From: Darksidea phi
Lineage: Eukaryota > Ascomycota > Dothideomycetes > Pleosporales > Lentitheciaceae
Direction of reading: 5' to 3'
Length of the DNA: 64,000 nt
Assembly: GCA_030770425.1 (NCBI GenBank)
Contig: JASJFT010000053.1
Span: 62,001 to 126,000, forward strand
Translations under genes and position numbers: made by a program
Notes under the pieces: generated by a model
What the model was told of the DNA's origin: nothing
Seen by the model: the letters and a program-made list of their open reading frames with translations, nothing else
The model's database searches: none
Part shown: positions 1 through 10,053 of the stretch, piece after piece
Layout: every line of letters begins with the position of its first letter
Numbering within the stretch: the first letter of the stretch is position 1

Positions 1-1344
1 AAAGTAGTTAATATATTATATATTATATATACCTTTATATAGAATCTAGGTTAGAGCTAATAGAATATTTATTATACTATTAGTTTCTAATAGATTAAGA
101 TTAAGTTAATAAATTCTATTATTAAAATAACTACTTAGAAAAAGATCTAATCTTATTCGTAAGTATTAGATAAAGAACTAAAGATTAACTATAAAGAATT
201 AAGATAGAAAATCTAGGAGATCCTCTACTCTCTTATATCTATTCTACTTTACCTTACTCTACTTACTCTATTCGCTAAGATATAGATTAACTAGATTATT
301 ATTATATAATATTAGATTACTAACTAAGCCCCTATCTTAGCTTCTAACCTTCTTAGGGTACTCTATATTCTATAGTTTACGTAGGGTTATAATATTAATC
401 TATTACTAGTACTATTTTAATAGAATTCTAATATATTATTAAACTACGTAGCTTTTTATACGCGAAAAGTTAATAAGGTTAACTACTCGCTTATATTAAC
501 TACTCGCTTATAAAATATATTATCTATAGTTATAATAGTAGTATATAATAAGGAGAGAAGGATTATAGATATATCTATTCTACGACGATAGATCTCCTTT
601 ATATTAATAATACGCCGTCCCTATATTTTCCTATATATTAGCTTACTTAAGTAATAGTAAATTAGTAAGGCTTATATAAATAAGAATTAAGATAGAGTAC
701 TATCTCGGACGATAATAATCTTACTAGTTTAGTATTAGTACTATATAAAATTCCTTCTTTATATATTTAATAATAACTTAGAAGATAACTAATTCGAGTC
801 TATTCTATCCTACTTTAGGCTAATAAACTAATTATTCTTAATTCGGATATAGGGTAAATATAAAGTACTATATACTACTACTCGTCTACTAAGACGTTAT
901 AGGTAACGAGATCTTAGTTACCTAATTATAAATCTCCTCTAAGATACTTTAGATCTATATTAACCTATTAAATCTAATAGGAAAGACTATTATTATTTAC
1001 CCTACTATTTAAATCGTTAGAGTATAGCCCTTTTTCTACGTCTAAAGAAGCTATACTCTCGGTAGAACTATTTCTAATAGAGAAAGTACCGAAAAGCAAC
1101 CGCGAGGAGCTCGCAAGGCGCTACCCTAACTCTTTTAAGAAGACACGAAGCGTGGGAAGGCTTACTACAATAATACCGAAGTTTTGCTCAAGGCTGCTCT
1201 ACGAGTTAGTTATGAATAACACTATATACATACTATATTACTTACGCTGACCATATCTATAGATCTACAAGGCCATCTAAGGACATGTTAATAGGTTTCT
1301 TATTATAGTATATAACGATATCTATACTTATATGTAGAGTCGCT
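1..1344. other. AT-rich, RIP-like gene-free block
   Basis: Very AT-rich and TpA-rich DNA with stop codons in every frame. No motif of a living gene or a recognisable transposase survives. The composition rises to normal GC at about 1090-1200. This is the usual look of an old repeat mutated by RIP; what the repeat was cannot be told from the sequence. Confidence 0.6.
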
Positions 1345-2718
1345 CTAGTTGGTGAAGTTCTCGTATATAATCATCCGAGCCATCGAGCAACCAGTCGCAA
1401 ACAGGCCAAGGGCGATGATAGTAGATATAGCAACTTTCTGCCTGGTTGTGATCTTCAGGTTCCAGACAACGTATATAGGCATGGTTGTGAAGATGAAGTC
1501 TGTCACGATGTTGCTAACTTCTCCGCATCAGCGCGATACACCAGACAGGTTCTCAGGACGCCTTTCTTACCATTCAATAGGTAATTTATAGCTACCAATG
1601 TGCTCCGAGGCCAGCAACCTTTTCGATTGAGCGCATAATCCCAGTTTGTCTTGAACGGACGGCATCCAGCCGTCAAGGTAATAATTCCGATCAAGCCCAC
1701 AGACGTAACCACGAAAATGAGTGGGCCCATCGCCCATCGTAGCTTTTTGCTGTCTGAGATCCTAAGTATCATTACTGCGATAGATACTTTGGTGAGGGTG
1801 ATCGATATGACGGCAGGAATCTGTGCGATCGTGCTCCGGGTCCGCAGCTCGTCGTTCATCCAGCTTTTGCTGCCATTTTCGGACCGTCTCGAGGCAAGCA
1901 TCTCGCGCTCGGTATTGCTTCGAGTGCAGAAATCGAGGAAGTCCTTTAGACAGTTCGGGCATACCTCGTTCGAATGACCAAAAGCGAGTGCAGAAATCCG
2001 GGTCGATTTCGAAAAGTTGCTTCCCAAACATGGCTTTGACAGAGGCGTGGAACATGTTGACCTTGACGAAGTCATACAGGTTATCATGCGCTTCGACTTC
2101 GTCCTTCTGACGGCAGTCCTTCAGTCTGGCCCCCATGTTCTCTGTGAACCGTTTCGCGAGAGACTTCAAGCTCGTGCCTGTCATGAACTGAACAATGAAG
2201 GAGTGCATGAGATAGTCGACGCGATGCTCAGGTTTGACGTTGGTACCCGGCAGCGGAGTACGTGAAAGACCCGAGTTGTCTGCTGCGAAGAACTTTTGGA
2301 AGTTCTTGGGCACGCCGAATGTGGAGCTCACGAACTTCCGATAGGGTCCGTTGGTGAGCTCGTTGGAGCGTCGGAAGAGCGAGTTGATGTGTTCAGGCTC
2401 CGTCAAATAGACAACATCCATGACAATGAGCCGGAGCCGGAGCGGAATGCCATTGAATTGTTTCCTGTAGTCTATCAGTTTGCTGTCCATTAGAGCGCCT
2501 AAGCGTACTCACTTTAGCTTTGTGGAAAAGCCAGCCATGTCCTTGGAGAAGGAAAGAGCATGGCCCAAAAATGGAAGCCCATTCGGCGCATCGACTGGTT
2601 TCTTTGGGCCTATGGCCTGTCGACTATTGCGTGCAAAGAGAAACAAACGGCCCGCCGCGAGAACGGCAAGGGTAACGGCGATGCGGACAAAAATCCAAGA
2701 TACAACAGGACTGTCCAT
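1345..2718 (-). pseudogene. Chimeric relic: P450 N-terminal half joined to a fungal rhodopsin-domain (PTH11-like) C-terminal part
   Basis: Read on the minus strand, 2718 to about 1845 encodes the first half of a fungal cytochrome P450. It has an N-terminal membrane anchor, then the PNGLPFLGHALSF entry motif and a stretch with VVYLTEPEH. No I-helix, ExxR or heme-cysteine motif follows. From about 1840 to 1345, in another frame, it is clearly a fungal rhodopsin-type membrane domain: TM segment with LTKVSIAVMILRI, then GCRPFKTNWDYALNRKGCW, a plausible intron at about 1583-1525, then VTDFIFTTMPIYVVWNL and a stop at 1345. The putative P450 intron near 2510-2480 would be only about 30 nt, too short to trust. 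The sequence therefore looks like two 5'- or 3'-truncated genes fused at about 1.84 kb beside an AT-rich block, not a working gene. A misassembly is the main alternative. Confidence 0.65.
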
Positions 2719-3419
2719 GTTGAGAATAAAGAGTGCAAACACAATGTCGGACCGTCCAGTGAGGCGGGATCAAATACCAAAATATGCTACGCCTGACCAT
2801 TGTTTCTCCATCTTATTATATCCAGGCGATGCAATAGCCGGAAAAGGATAGCTTGGGGTCAATGCCACATGCCGACGCCGCAATCGATAAGCAGTTGGTG
2901 CGTGCAAGGCGTTTTCCCGTCCCCATCCGTCCGCGGTGTAATTGAGTCGTCCCTGAAAACGCATCGACACGTTTCAGTATTCTACAAGGTGGAACTATGA
3001 ACGGGATGCCCCCCACCCTGTCGCCGCTACCGAACTTACCTACTGATAGCGGCGGCCGGGGGCGGGGGGCGGCACCCCGTTCATGCACCCACCTTGTATA
3101 TTTAATAAGGCTCTCAGGTCGCAGGATCCCGTTCCGTCGGCAGCTTGGATCATTCAATCTCGCCTATTTCGGTCACCGATGAAGAGGCGGGAATAGTGCC
3201 AGATGCATCACGCGTACCACGTGCCTTGAACTGGTGCAATTGCAAGGCGGAGTAGATCATGGCGTAGCTGCTGCCACTCGTCAATGGAATTGGTGCGGCT
3301 TACGAGACTAAAGGCACATAGTAGATGTATCATGGTGGAACCCCCCAAATGCGTGTTGTCAAATAGTCTACTTGTTACTTCACTTTCGTTACTTCGTACG
3401 TTTTCGGAAACGACACATC
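2719..3419. other. Intergenic spacer between divergent P450 sequences
   Basis: Normal base composition. Apart from the foldback element at 2985-3096 no coding or RNA feature is recognised. It would contain the promoters of both flanking genes. Confidence 0.5.
2985..3096. mobile_element. 112-bp foldback MITE-like element with TA duplication
   Basis: The left end CAAGGTGG...ATGAACGGG is mirrored on the right as CCCCGTTCAT...CCACCTTG. The inner arms (CGCCGCTA / TAGCGGCG) also pair, so almost the whole element folds into one GC-rich hairpin. Both ends are flanked by the dinucleotide TA, the target duplication of Tc1/mariner-type elements. There is no coding capacity, so it would depend on a transposase elsewhere. 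Confidence 0.6.
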
Positions 3420-4989
3420 ATGTCTCTTTTTGCAGGCGTCGCACTCTTGGTCATGATTTTCTTTATAATGTATCAACGAATAGCTCAACGAGCAACACAT
3501 CAACCTACCTTCATTTCAGAAAGAATTCCCTTCTTGTCCCACGCAATCGGCATCGGACGATATGGTGCGCTCTACTACAAACATATCAGGTTCGTTTGAA
3601 TCTCCCTCGGGTTGTAGTTTCACTAACCATTGACCAGCGACAAAACAACACTGCCGATTTTTGGCCTACGCGTCCTGAGTCAAAGGTTCTACGTAGTCAC
3701 AGATCTCCGCCTGATCTCAATCGTCCAGCGCCATGCCAGGATATCATTCGATCCCTTTGTCTTGCTCGCGGCCGAGCGCCTCTGTGGGGCCAGCAAGAGC
3801 ATGCTTCAGACCATGAATGCAGAAACTGAGGATGGGAAGAAGACGTGTAGTAGCCTCATGAATGAGTCTCACAATCTTCTGCACTCGATATTTGGCTCGA
3901 AGTCGAATCTTACAGGGATGGTCGGAAACATACTAAACGTCGTCTCCAGTGAGCTTCCGCCCACGGAACCGGTGGAGCTTTTCAGCTGGATTCGCCACAC
4001 AGTCTGTCTCGCAAATACCAACGTGGTCTACGGACCGAAGAATCCTTTCCGTGTGAATCCACATATGGAGAAGGCTTTTTGGTAAGCGAGCATTGCACCC
4101 TTTTTTGGGTCGAGTCGACCAGATCACTAATTATACCCAAAGGGATTTCGATGCAGATCTCTCCATGCTCCTTCTGAACCTCCTGCCTGCCATTACCGCG
4201 CGGAGAGGCTACCGTGCCCAAAAGGAACTCAGAAAGGCATTCGCCAAATACTTCGAGTCGGGCGGTGCAGATGAAGCATCGGAGTTTGTTCGAGCGTGCA
4301 ATGAGGCCAATCTTAAGCGGGGAGTGTCCGCCGAGGATCGTGCGGGCTTCCAAATGGTCTACTGCATTGGGTTCCTCGTAAACACTCCGCCGACGCTCTT
4401 CTGGATGTTATTCCACGTCTACTCGAATCCAGTTCTTCTTCAACGTCTGCGCGCAGAGGTCTCCACAGCCGCAATGGCCGAGAGCAATGCCGAGTCTGCG
4501 CAAGACACTTTGGACTACCAAAAGCTCACAGAAAACTGTCCGCAGCTTCAAGCAGCGCTCAAAGAGGTGCTTCGCTTCCATGCATCTTCCTTATCAACAC
4601 GAATCGTCCTTGAAGACACATCCATCGGAAATGGCATCCTCCTCAACAAGGGCGGCATCATACACATCCCAAGCAAATGCCTCCACTACGACGAAAAGCA
4701 CTTTAGCTCTCACGTCGATACCTTCGATCCAACACGCTTCCTCGGTGCTCCGCAGTCCAAAGCGCAGACGGCATTTCGACCCTTTGGAGGCGGCTCCACT
4801 CTTTGCCCAGGTCGACATTTTGCCACAATGCAGATCTTGAGCATCACAGCGCTTATCCTCCTGAAATACGACGTGATTCCCGAGGATGGGAGTTGGACTT
4901 GCCCAATGTCGCTTCAGAGTACGATGACAACCACGGTGCTTCCGCCCGTGGATACAGTCCGTGTGCGATTTCAACCGTGGCGGGGGTAG
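3420..4989 (+). CDS. Cytochrome P450 (CYP7/CYP8-like type)
   Basis: Three exons, 3420-3589, 3638-4081 and 4143-4989, join in frame to 486 aa. The introns are 48 and 61 nt, and the first has a CTAAC branch site. An N-terminal hydrophobic anchor (about residues 3-18) indicates an ER membrane enzyme facing the cytosol. C-terminal hallmarks are KEVLRFHA (ExxR, K helix), FDPTRFL, and the heme loop FRPFGGGSTLCPGRH with ligand Cys426. The I-helix region reads NTPPT at about 285-289 instead of the usual A/GGxD/ET, as in CYP7/CYP8-like enzymes that do not rely on the canonical acid-Thr pair. Substrate cannot be inferred; sterol or fatty-acid-derived molecules are typical for relatives. It lies directly upstream of a second, unrelated P450 on the same strand. 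Start chosen as the ATG right before the membrane anchor. Confidence 0.88.
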
Positions 4990-5399
4990 ATGGTGGTGGC
5001 GCTGCATGCTTCGCATTCTGATTATTTCTCGACGCTTGCTGTGTTCCGTATGTAGATCTATCCGTGCCTCATTAGACTCGGGAATTAAACGATTCAGCCC
5101 CCGAAAACGCCTCATAGAATTTCGTGATCGAGTGGTGGCTGTACCTCGGGGCATTTCACGGTAAACTTTGGTGCCTGCGTACGCCACCCTTGGAGCCAGG
5201 GATCTTCTTCTTAAAGCTGAGTTACTCCACACACGCACACCCCCGCTAAACCGCTCTATGTGTTGTATCTTACCTCAGCTTCCCCACTGCCATCCGTAAT
5301 CCCCGCACCACCCGTCTTTATCTGTATCGCCCGCGCCAGCTCCTTGAGCGGCACCCGTCACCAACGTCAGCGCAGCCCAAACAGCATCTAACACAGCAA
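4990..5399. other. Intergenic region between two tandem P450 genes
   Basis: About 400 bp with no coding potential recognised; it should hold the terminator of the upstream gene and the promoter of the downstream one. Confidence 0.5.
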
Positions 5400-7155
5400 A
5401 TGGCTGTCCACTCGATGTCGCTGCCGCACTCGCCGCTGTTGACGGCGTTGGTGGGCGTAGTCGTGGTGTTGGTTATGACCTTTGTGCAGAAGGCATGGCG
5501 GGCACGGCGCTACATGAGGATGCTGCAGCGGCAAGGCCTAGTGAGTGAGCCTAGCGCCGTCTAACGAGGCGCAACAGCGAGACTAACTGGTGAACAGCCC
5601 ATGCCGCCCCACAACATCATTATTGGGCATCTTGGTCTTGCGGCGAGCATCCAGAAGAGTCTCCCATCCGATGCCCATGGCCACTACCTTGCGGACCAGA
5701 TCCGTCAGCGCTATCCGCAGCTTGGACCGACTTTCTATCTGGATCTATGGCCGTTCTCGGATCCCATGCTGGTCGTCACCGATCCAGATCTGATCGCCCA
5801 GTTTTGTGCGCCGGACCATCTCCTTCCGAAGCATCCTGGTATGAGGAAGTTCCTATATCCTATTACGGGCGGGTACGACCTCAACTGTCTCGAGGGAGAG
5901 ACATGGAAGTTCTGGAGGAAGCTTTTTAATCCTGGCTTTTCGGCTATACACGTGCAGACCCTCGTCCCTATAATTATAGAGGAAGTACTTATATTCCGTA
6001 ACGACTTGTTCAAAAGAGCTCAGGAGGGGAAGATGTTTTCTTTCGAGGATCATGCGCTCAGTCTTGCGATTGACATGATTGGACGAGTCGCTCTGTACGT
6101 CGCCTAGATTCATTATGTACTCCATAGTCTCTACTGACCCCCGTTTCAGAGACACCAAACTCAACATCCAAGGTCAACCGAACCCGTGGATATCGGCCCT
6201 GCTACACCAACGGCAGTGGGCAGTATTTGGTCTTGAACACGGTATCTTCATGCTTATTAATCCAATGCGCTATTTCCACATGTGGAACAATCGAAGAATT
6301 ATGGATAAATATATAAACCAGGACCTTAACAACCGGTACAGCGCGACGCCAGAGAATCCCAAAAGCAAGACCATCGTCGATCTCGCCTTGAATGCGTACA
6401 GGTCCGAGCAGATTTCAACTAGCAATGACAAAAGCCACCTAGATGCGGTCTTCCGAAAGTACACCCTCAGCCAGATGAAGGTATTCATCTTCGCCGGCCA
6501 TGACGCGGTGTCCACAACTATTTGTTACGCGTGGCTTCTACTCTCGCGTAACCCTGAAGTCATGGCCAGAATCCGTGCGGAGCATGATGCAGTGCTTGGA
6601 CTCAACAGAAGCAAGGCTTCGTCTATCCTGTCCGAAAATCCAGCGCTTCTAAATCGTCTACCCTACACACTTGCTGTGATCAAAGAGACGCTTCGCATCT
6701 TCCCGGTCGTATCGTCGCCACGAGGCGGACAGGAAAACTTCGTCCTGACTGATGTAAACGGCCAGCACTTCCCCACCGCTAACTGCCTCGTCTGGGCAGT
6801 CCACCATGGCGTCCACCACAATCCGCTCTGCTGGCCCCGCGTCAACGAGTTCCTCCCCGAACGCTTTCTTCCTGATCCAGACCGGCCGGAGGAGTTAAGG
6901 CCGATAAAGAATGCGTGGCGCCCATTTGAGATTGGGCCACGTGCGTGCATCGGCACAGAGCTTGCTATGACAGAAATGAAGATTGTGCTGGCGCTCACGG
7001 TCCGTGACTTTAGTCTCAGGGAAGCTTTTGATGAGTGGGATCGGGTACACAAACCGAAAGGGGTGAAGACGGTTAATGGCGAGCGGGCGTATCAGATTCA
7101 GCTTGGGTCGGCTCACCCGGTGGATGGTTTTCCGGCGCATATAACGGCTCGTTGA
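5400..7155 (+). CDS. Cytochrome P450 (CYP4/StcS-like type)
   Basis: Exons 5400-5540, 5598-6094 and 6150-7155 join in frame to 547 aa. Introns of 57 and 55 nt have good GTGAGT and GTACGT donors. Residues about 13-27 form the N-terminal membrane anchor, followed by basic residues. All P450 hallmarks are present: FAGHDAVSTT (I helix AGxDxxxTT, oxygen activation), KETLRIFP (ExxR), FLPERFLPD, and heme loop WRPFEIGPRACIG with Cys479. The RPFEIGPRxCIG loop and the overall length resemble the sterigmatocystin-cluster StcS-like and CYP4/CYP52-related fungal enzymes, which hydroxylate hydrophobic substrates. No polyketide or terpene synthase is visible nearby, so membership of a biosynthetic cluster is not supported. 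Confidence 0.9.
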
Positions 7156-7479
7156 AGATTACTTAGGGAATAAGAATAATATATGCTATTACCCCAGCTG
7201 GTATCTACCCGCACTTCGAGTGTTGAGGTTGACCAAGAATGTGCTGGTGCTAGGGTGTGGCACGTGCCCAAGTGCGCGACGATGTGCACATGGTCAAGCC
7301 ACCAACCAGCGCTCGCAATCTCCGGCGCAAAAGCTGCGAGGCTAAGCTCAGCCGAAGCTATGGTCTTGTGGACGCCGCGATGACGCCGTCGACACTTCAC
7401 CTTCGCCAGCCCGGTGCTGTCACACCGTCGCGCAGCCTGAGTTGAGACCGACGCGTTGTGGAGCAGAGCGCTGGCCAGG
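7156..7479. other. Intergenic region
   Basis: No gene or repeat recognised. It separates the second P450 from a FAR-17a/AIG1-like gene on the same strand. Confidence 0.45.
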
Positions 7480-8364
7480 ATGACCTGTTGGAAGCGCACC
7501 GCCGCGCGCGAACCCGCTGCCTTTGACCCAACGTTCCGTTTCGCAACCTCTTGGATCCTCCCGCCCGTGGTGTTGTTTGCGCTCCGAGCTCTGCTGAGCC
7601 TCTACGCTTTCGTTACGCTGTTCACCATCTTTGGCTGGAATGGGAGCCATGGCCGATCGGAAGACTCCCGACACTCGTTTTCCTACTTCACCAACCTCAC
7701 CTACTGGGGACTGGCCTTTTATTATGCTTTCGCGGCGCTCCACACTTGCAGCTACTGGCTGACGGGAAGGCCGCTCCTGAACCGCTGGCCACGGGTTCTG
7801 CAAGTAGCCCACAGCATGTTCTACTCCACTGTGGTGGTGTACCCCTGGATCGTGACAGGTGAGCTGCTTTGTCTGGCTTCACATTTGCACGCTGACGTTG
7901 TGCCAGCTGTTTACTGGGCTCTCCTCGCCCCGTCTGGCGGCTTCCCGTCGATTTTCCAGACATGGTCCAACACCTCGCAACACGCCCTCAATGCCGCGTA
8001 CGCCCTCTTCGAGATCCTCTTTCCACGTACCGATCCGCTTCCGTGGATCAACCTCGTGCCAATTGTACTGTTATTGGCGTTGTACTTGGGGCTCGCCTAC
8101 CTCACGCATGCCACCGAAGGCTTCTACGTCTACGACTTCCTGGATCTCAGTAAACACTCGAGTGGAATTGTGGCGGCTTACATCATTGGGATCTTGGTCG
8201 GATCGATTGTCGTGTTTGTAATTGTCAAATACGTGATTCTGCTGCGCGTTTGGGTCACGGAGACGAAGTTGGGCAAGAGGGGCGTATTCCGTAAAGGCCG
8301 GCTGTCGGACGAGGAGCTCGGTCATGGGAAAGAGGTGCCTTTGCAGAGTGTAGGCGAGAAATAG
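7480..8364 (+). CDS. FAR-17a/AIG1-like integral membrane protein
   Basis: Exons 7480-7858 and 7907-8364 give a 278-aa polytopic membrane protein. The intron is 48 nt with a GCTGAC branch site. It has no in-frame stop, so its retention would insert 16 residues (GELLCLAS...). Motifs FSYFTNLTYWGLAFYY, WSNTSQHALNAAYALFE and the LPWINLVP segment match fungal members of the FAR-17a/AIG1 family. Animal relatives AIG1 and ADTRP hydrolyse fatty-acid esters of hydroxy fatty acids using an intramembrane Thr and His; the Thr in the FTNLT segment and the His in SQHALN are candidates, by inference. About six hydrophobic segments are visible. The C-terminal tail is charged (KRGVFRKGRLSDEELGHGKE). Start set at the first ATG; upstream in-frame codons are not ATG. 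Confidence 0.82.
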   Translation: MTCWKRTAAREPAAFDPTFRFATSWILPPVVLFALRALLSLYAFVTLFTIFGWNGSHGRSEDSRHSFSYFTNLTYWGLAFYYAFAALHTCSYWLTGRPLLNRWPRVLQVAHSMFYSTVVVYPWIVTGELLCLASHLHADVVPAVYWALLAPSGGFPSIFQTWSNTSQHALNAAYALFEILFPRTDPLPWINLVPIVLLLALYLGLAYLTHATEGFYVYDFLDLSKHSSGIVAAYIIGILVGSIVVFVIVKYVILLRVWVTETKLGKRGVFRKGRLSDEELGHGKEVPLQSVGEK

Positions 8365-8745
8365 TGTTCCAGGCCAGGACCATTTTCCACTTGTAATACC
8401 GATAATATATCGTAATATTATAAACCAGTCTATGAAAGCATCTAGTGGCGCTGTGGTTCGTGGCAATCCATCTTGTGAAAAAAACTCTTGGGACAACAGT
8501 TTGTCCTTCTGCGATCCAGCATTTGTTTGTGCCTCGTTTAAGAGCAATAGCGAGTGCGTTTGGCCGGAGCGTCTAGTAAGGTGTCTTATCGATAACACTT
8601 TTTAGCCTCGAGGTGAACAAGTTACCGAGGCAGCACCTGTAAGGATGGACGGTCGCAGCCCTGTAGCCCTTCAAATTGCAGATTGGTCCAACCACTTCCA
8701 CAAGCCTAGATACCCCGCTCCGTCATATCTTCAAAAATAACCAAT
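8365..8745. other. Intergenic region
   Basis: No gene recognised. A short AT-rich stretch with imperfect palindromic ATAT/ATTAT sequence lies at about 8400-8425, right after the upstream gene, where a polyadenylation region is expected. Confidence 0.4.
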
Positions 8746-9752
8746 ATGATAGAAACTGTCTACGTAGTCCGTCATGCGGTATGTTGACCCAACAATCTCG
8801 GCCAAGCCAAGACCCCATAGCAGAGCCTCATAATCATGCTTGTTGATCACATGTATAGTTTCGCACCAACTGGTCAGTGAATCCCCGAACCGGGGAGTAC
8901 ACATCCTCTGTGCAGACGCCCACCGGCATCCCAACGGATGCCCCCTTAACAGCAAAGGGACTTGAGCAGGCAAAGGAACTCGCAGATCACTTGTGCCAAA
9001 TCGAGCCTCCCATCGACAGGATATACTCAAGTCCCTTTTACCGCTGCTTGCAAACGCTCAAGCCGACCACGGAACGGCTATTTGCCCAAGGGAAAGCCGG
9101 GGGCAAGATCAGAGTCGACCATGGGGTTGGGTACGTACAAGGCCACTTGCCATCCGCGCTGAAAAATCTACTCATGTATTTCCAGCGAGTTCTTTGGTCC
9201 CGCCGACTTTGAGCACCCGGCACCACCAACAATCGCTGTTTTGAACTCGTATTTTGCAGATCTCGACCCGGAGTATGTCTCGGTGTACGCCGCGCTGCCC
9301 AAAGGCGAGACGATTGTGGAGCTCCACGAGCGCGTCAACAAGGCCCTGACACGCATCATCACCGAGCTCGATGTCCACCCGGATCAGCCCAAGACGCTTT
9401 TGATATGCACCCATGCGGCCACGATGATTGCCATTGGTCGTGTGCTCACGGGGAAGATGCCAGACGATCCGGATGAGGACGACTTCCAGTGCTACACTGC
9501 GTCATTGTCGAAGTTTGTGCGGAGGAGCAAGGACCCTAAGCGAGGGGTGGTGGCAAATTGGAACTGTGAATTGAACTCAGAAACTAGCTATCTTTCTGGT
9601 GGTGCCGAACGGGGGTGGTGAGTTTCTTTTGGAACCTGTTATCCATCAATGTGAAGGCTGACTCGTGCTATAATAGGAAATTTAACGGAGAGGAGAGCTT
9701 CATCTCTTTCGCCGATGACCCTGCCGCGGACAAGACAGTATTGAAGCTATAG
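8746..9752 (+). CDS. Histidine-phosphatase (phosphoglycerate mutase) superfamily protein, Tfc7-like
   Basis: Four exons, 8746-8778, 8859-9130, 9186-9617 and 9677-9752, join in frame to 270 aa. The first exon encodes only 11 residues but carries the catalytic RHA motif (VYVVRHA, His10). Next come FRTNWSVNP, the branch-2 motif YSSPFYRCLQT, and the second catalytic His in LLICTHAATMIAIGRVL. This order is that of the histidine phosphatase superfamily. The WSVNP and PTGIPTD segments recall fungal proteins related to the N-terminal domain of yeast Tfc7, a TFIIIC subunit, so either a phosphatase or a transcription-related role is possible. The W-KFNGEESF ending is supplied by the short last exon. 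Gene boundaries are well supported because all splice phases agree. Confidence 0.83.
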
Positions 9753-10053
9753 TCAGCATGTGAATAGTATATATGAACGGGGGCTTCCTAGTATATTCGT
9801 TCCAAAGCAGAATTACCTTCCAGCGCTATCGCGGCTAGACGTGAAGGATCCGCCTGGGTAGCCGAGTATCAAGAGAAGAAATTAATGTATAGGACATGGT
9901 TTGAACCGAATGGCAACAAAGTTGAATGAGATCATGAATTGAGTTTGAAAATTACCGGGACACGACCGACATGAGACTCCAACGGCAAACGACCCCGCCA
10001 CCTAGAGCTACAATGCTACGCTTGCGAGAAACGACGTGAAAATCTACAATCCA
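9753..10053. other. Intergenic region
   Basis: About 300 bp between two convergent coding sequences; nothing else recognised. Confidence 0.4.
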
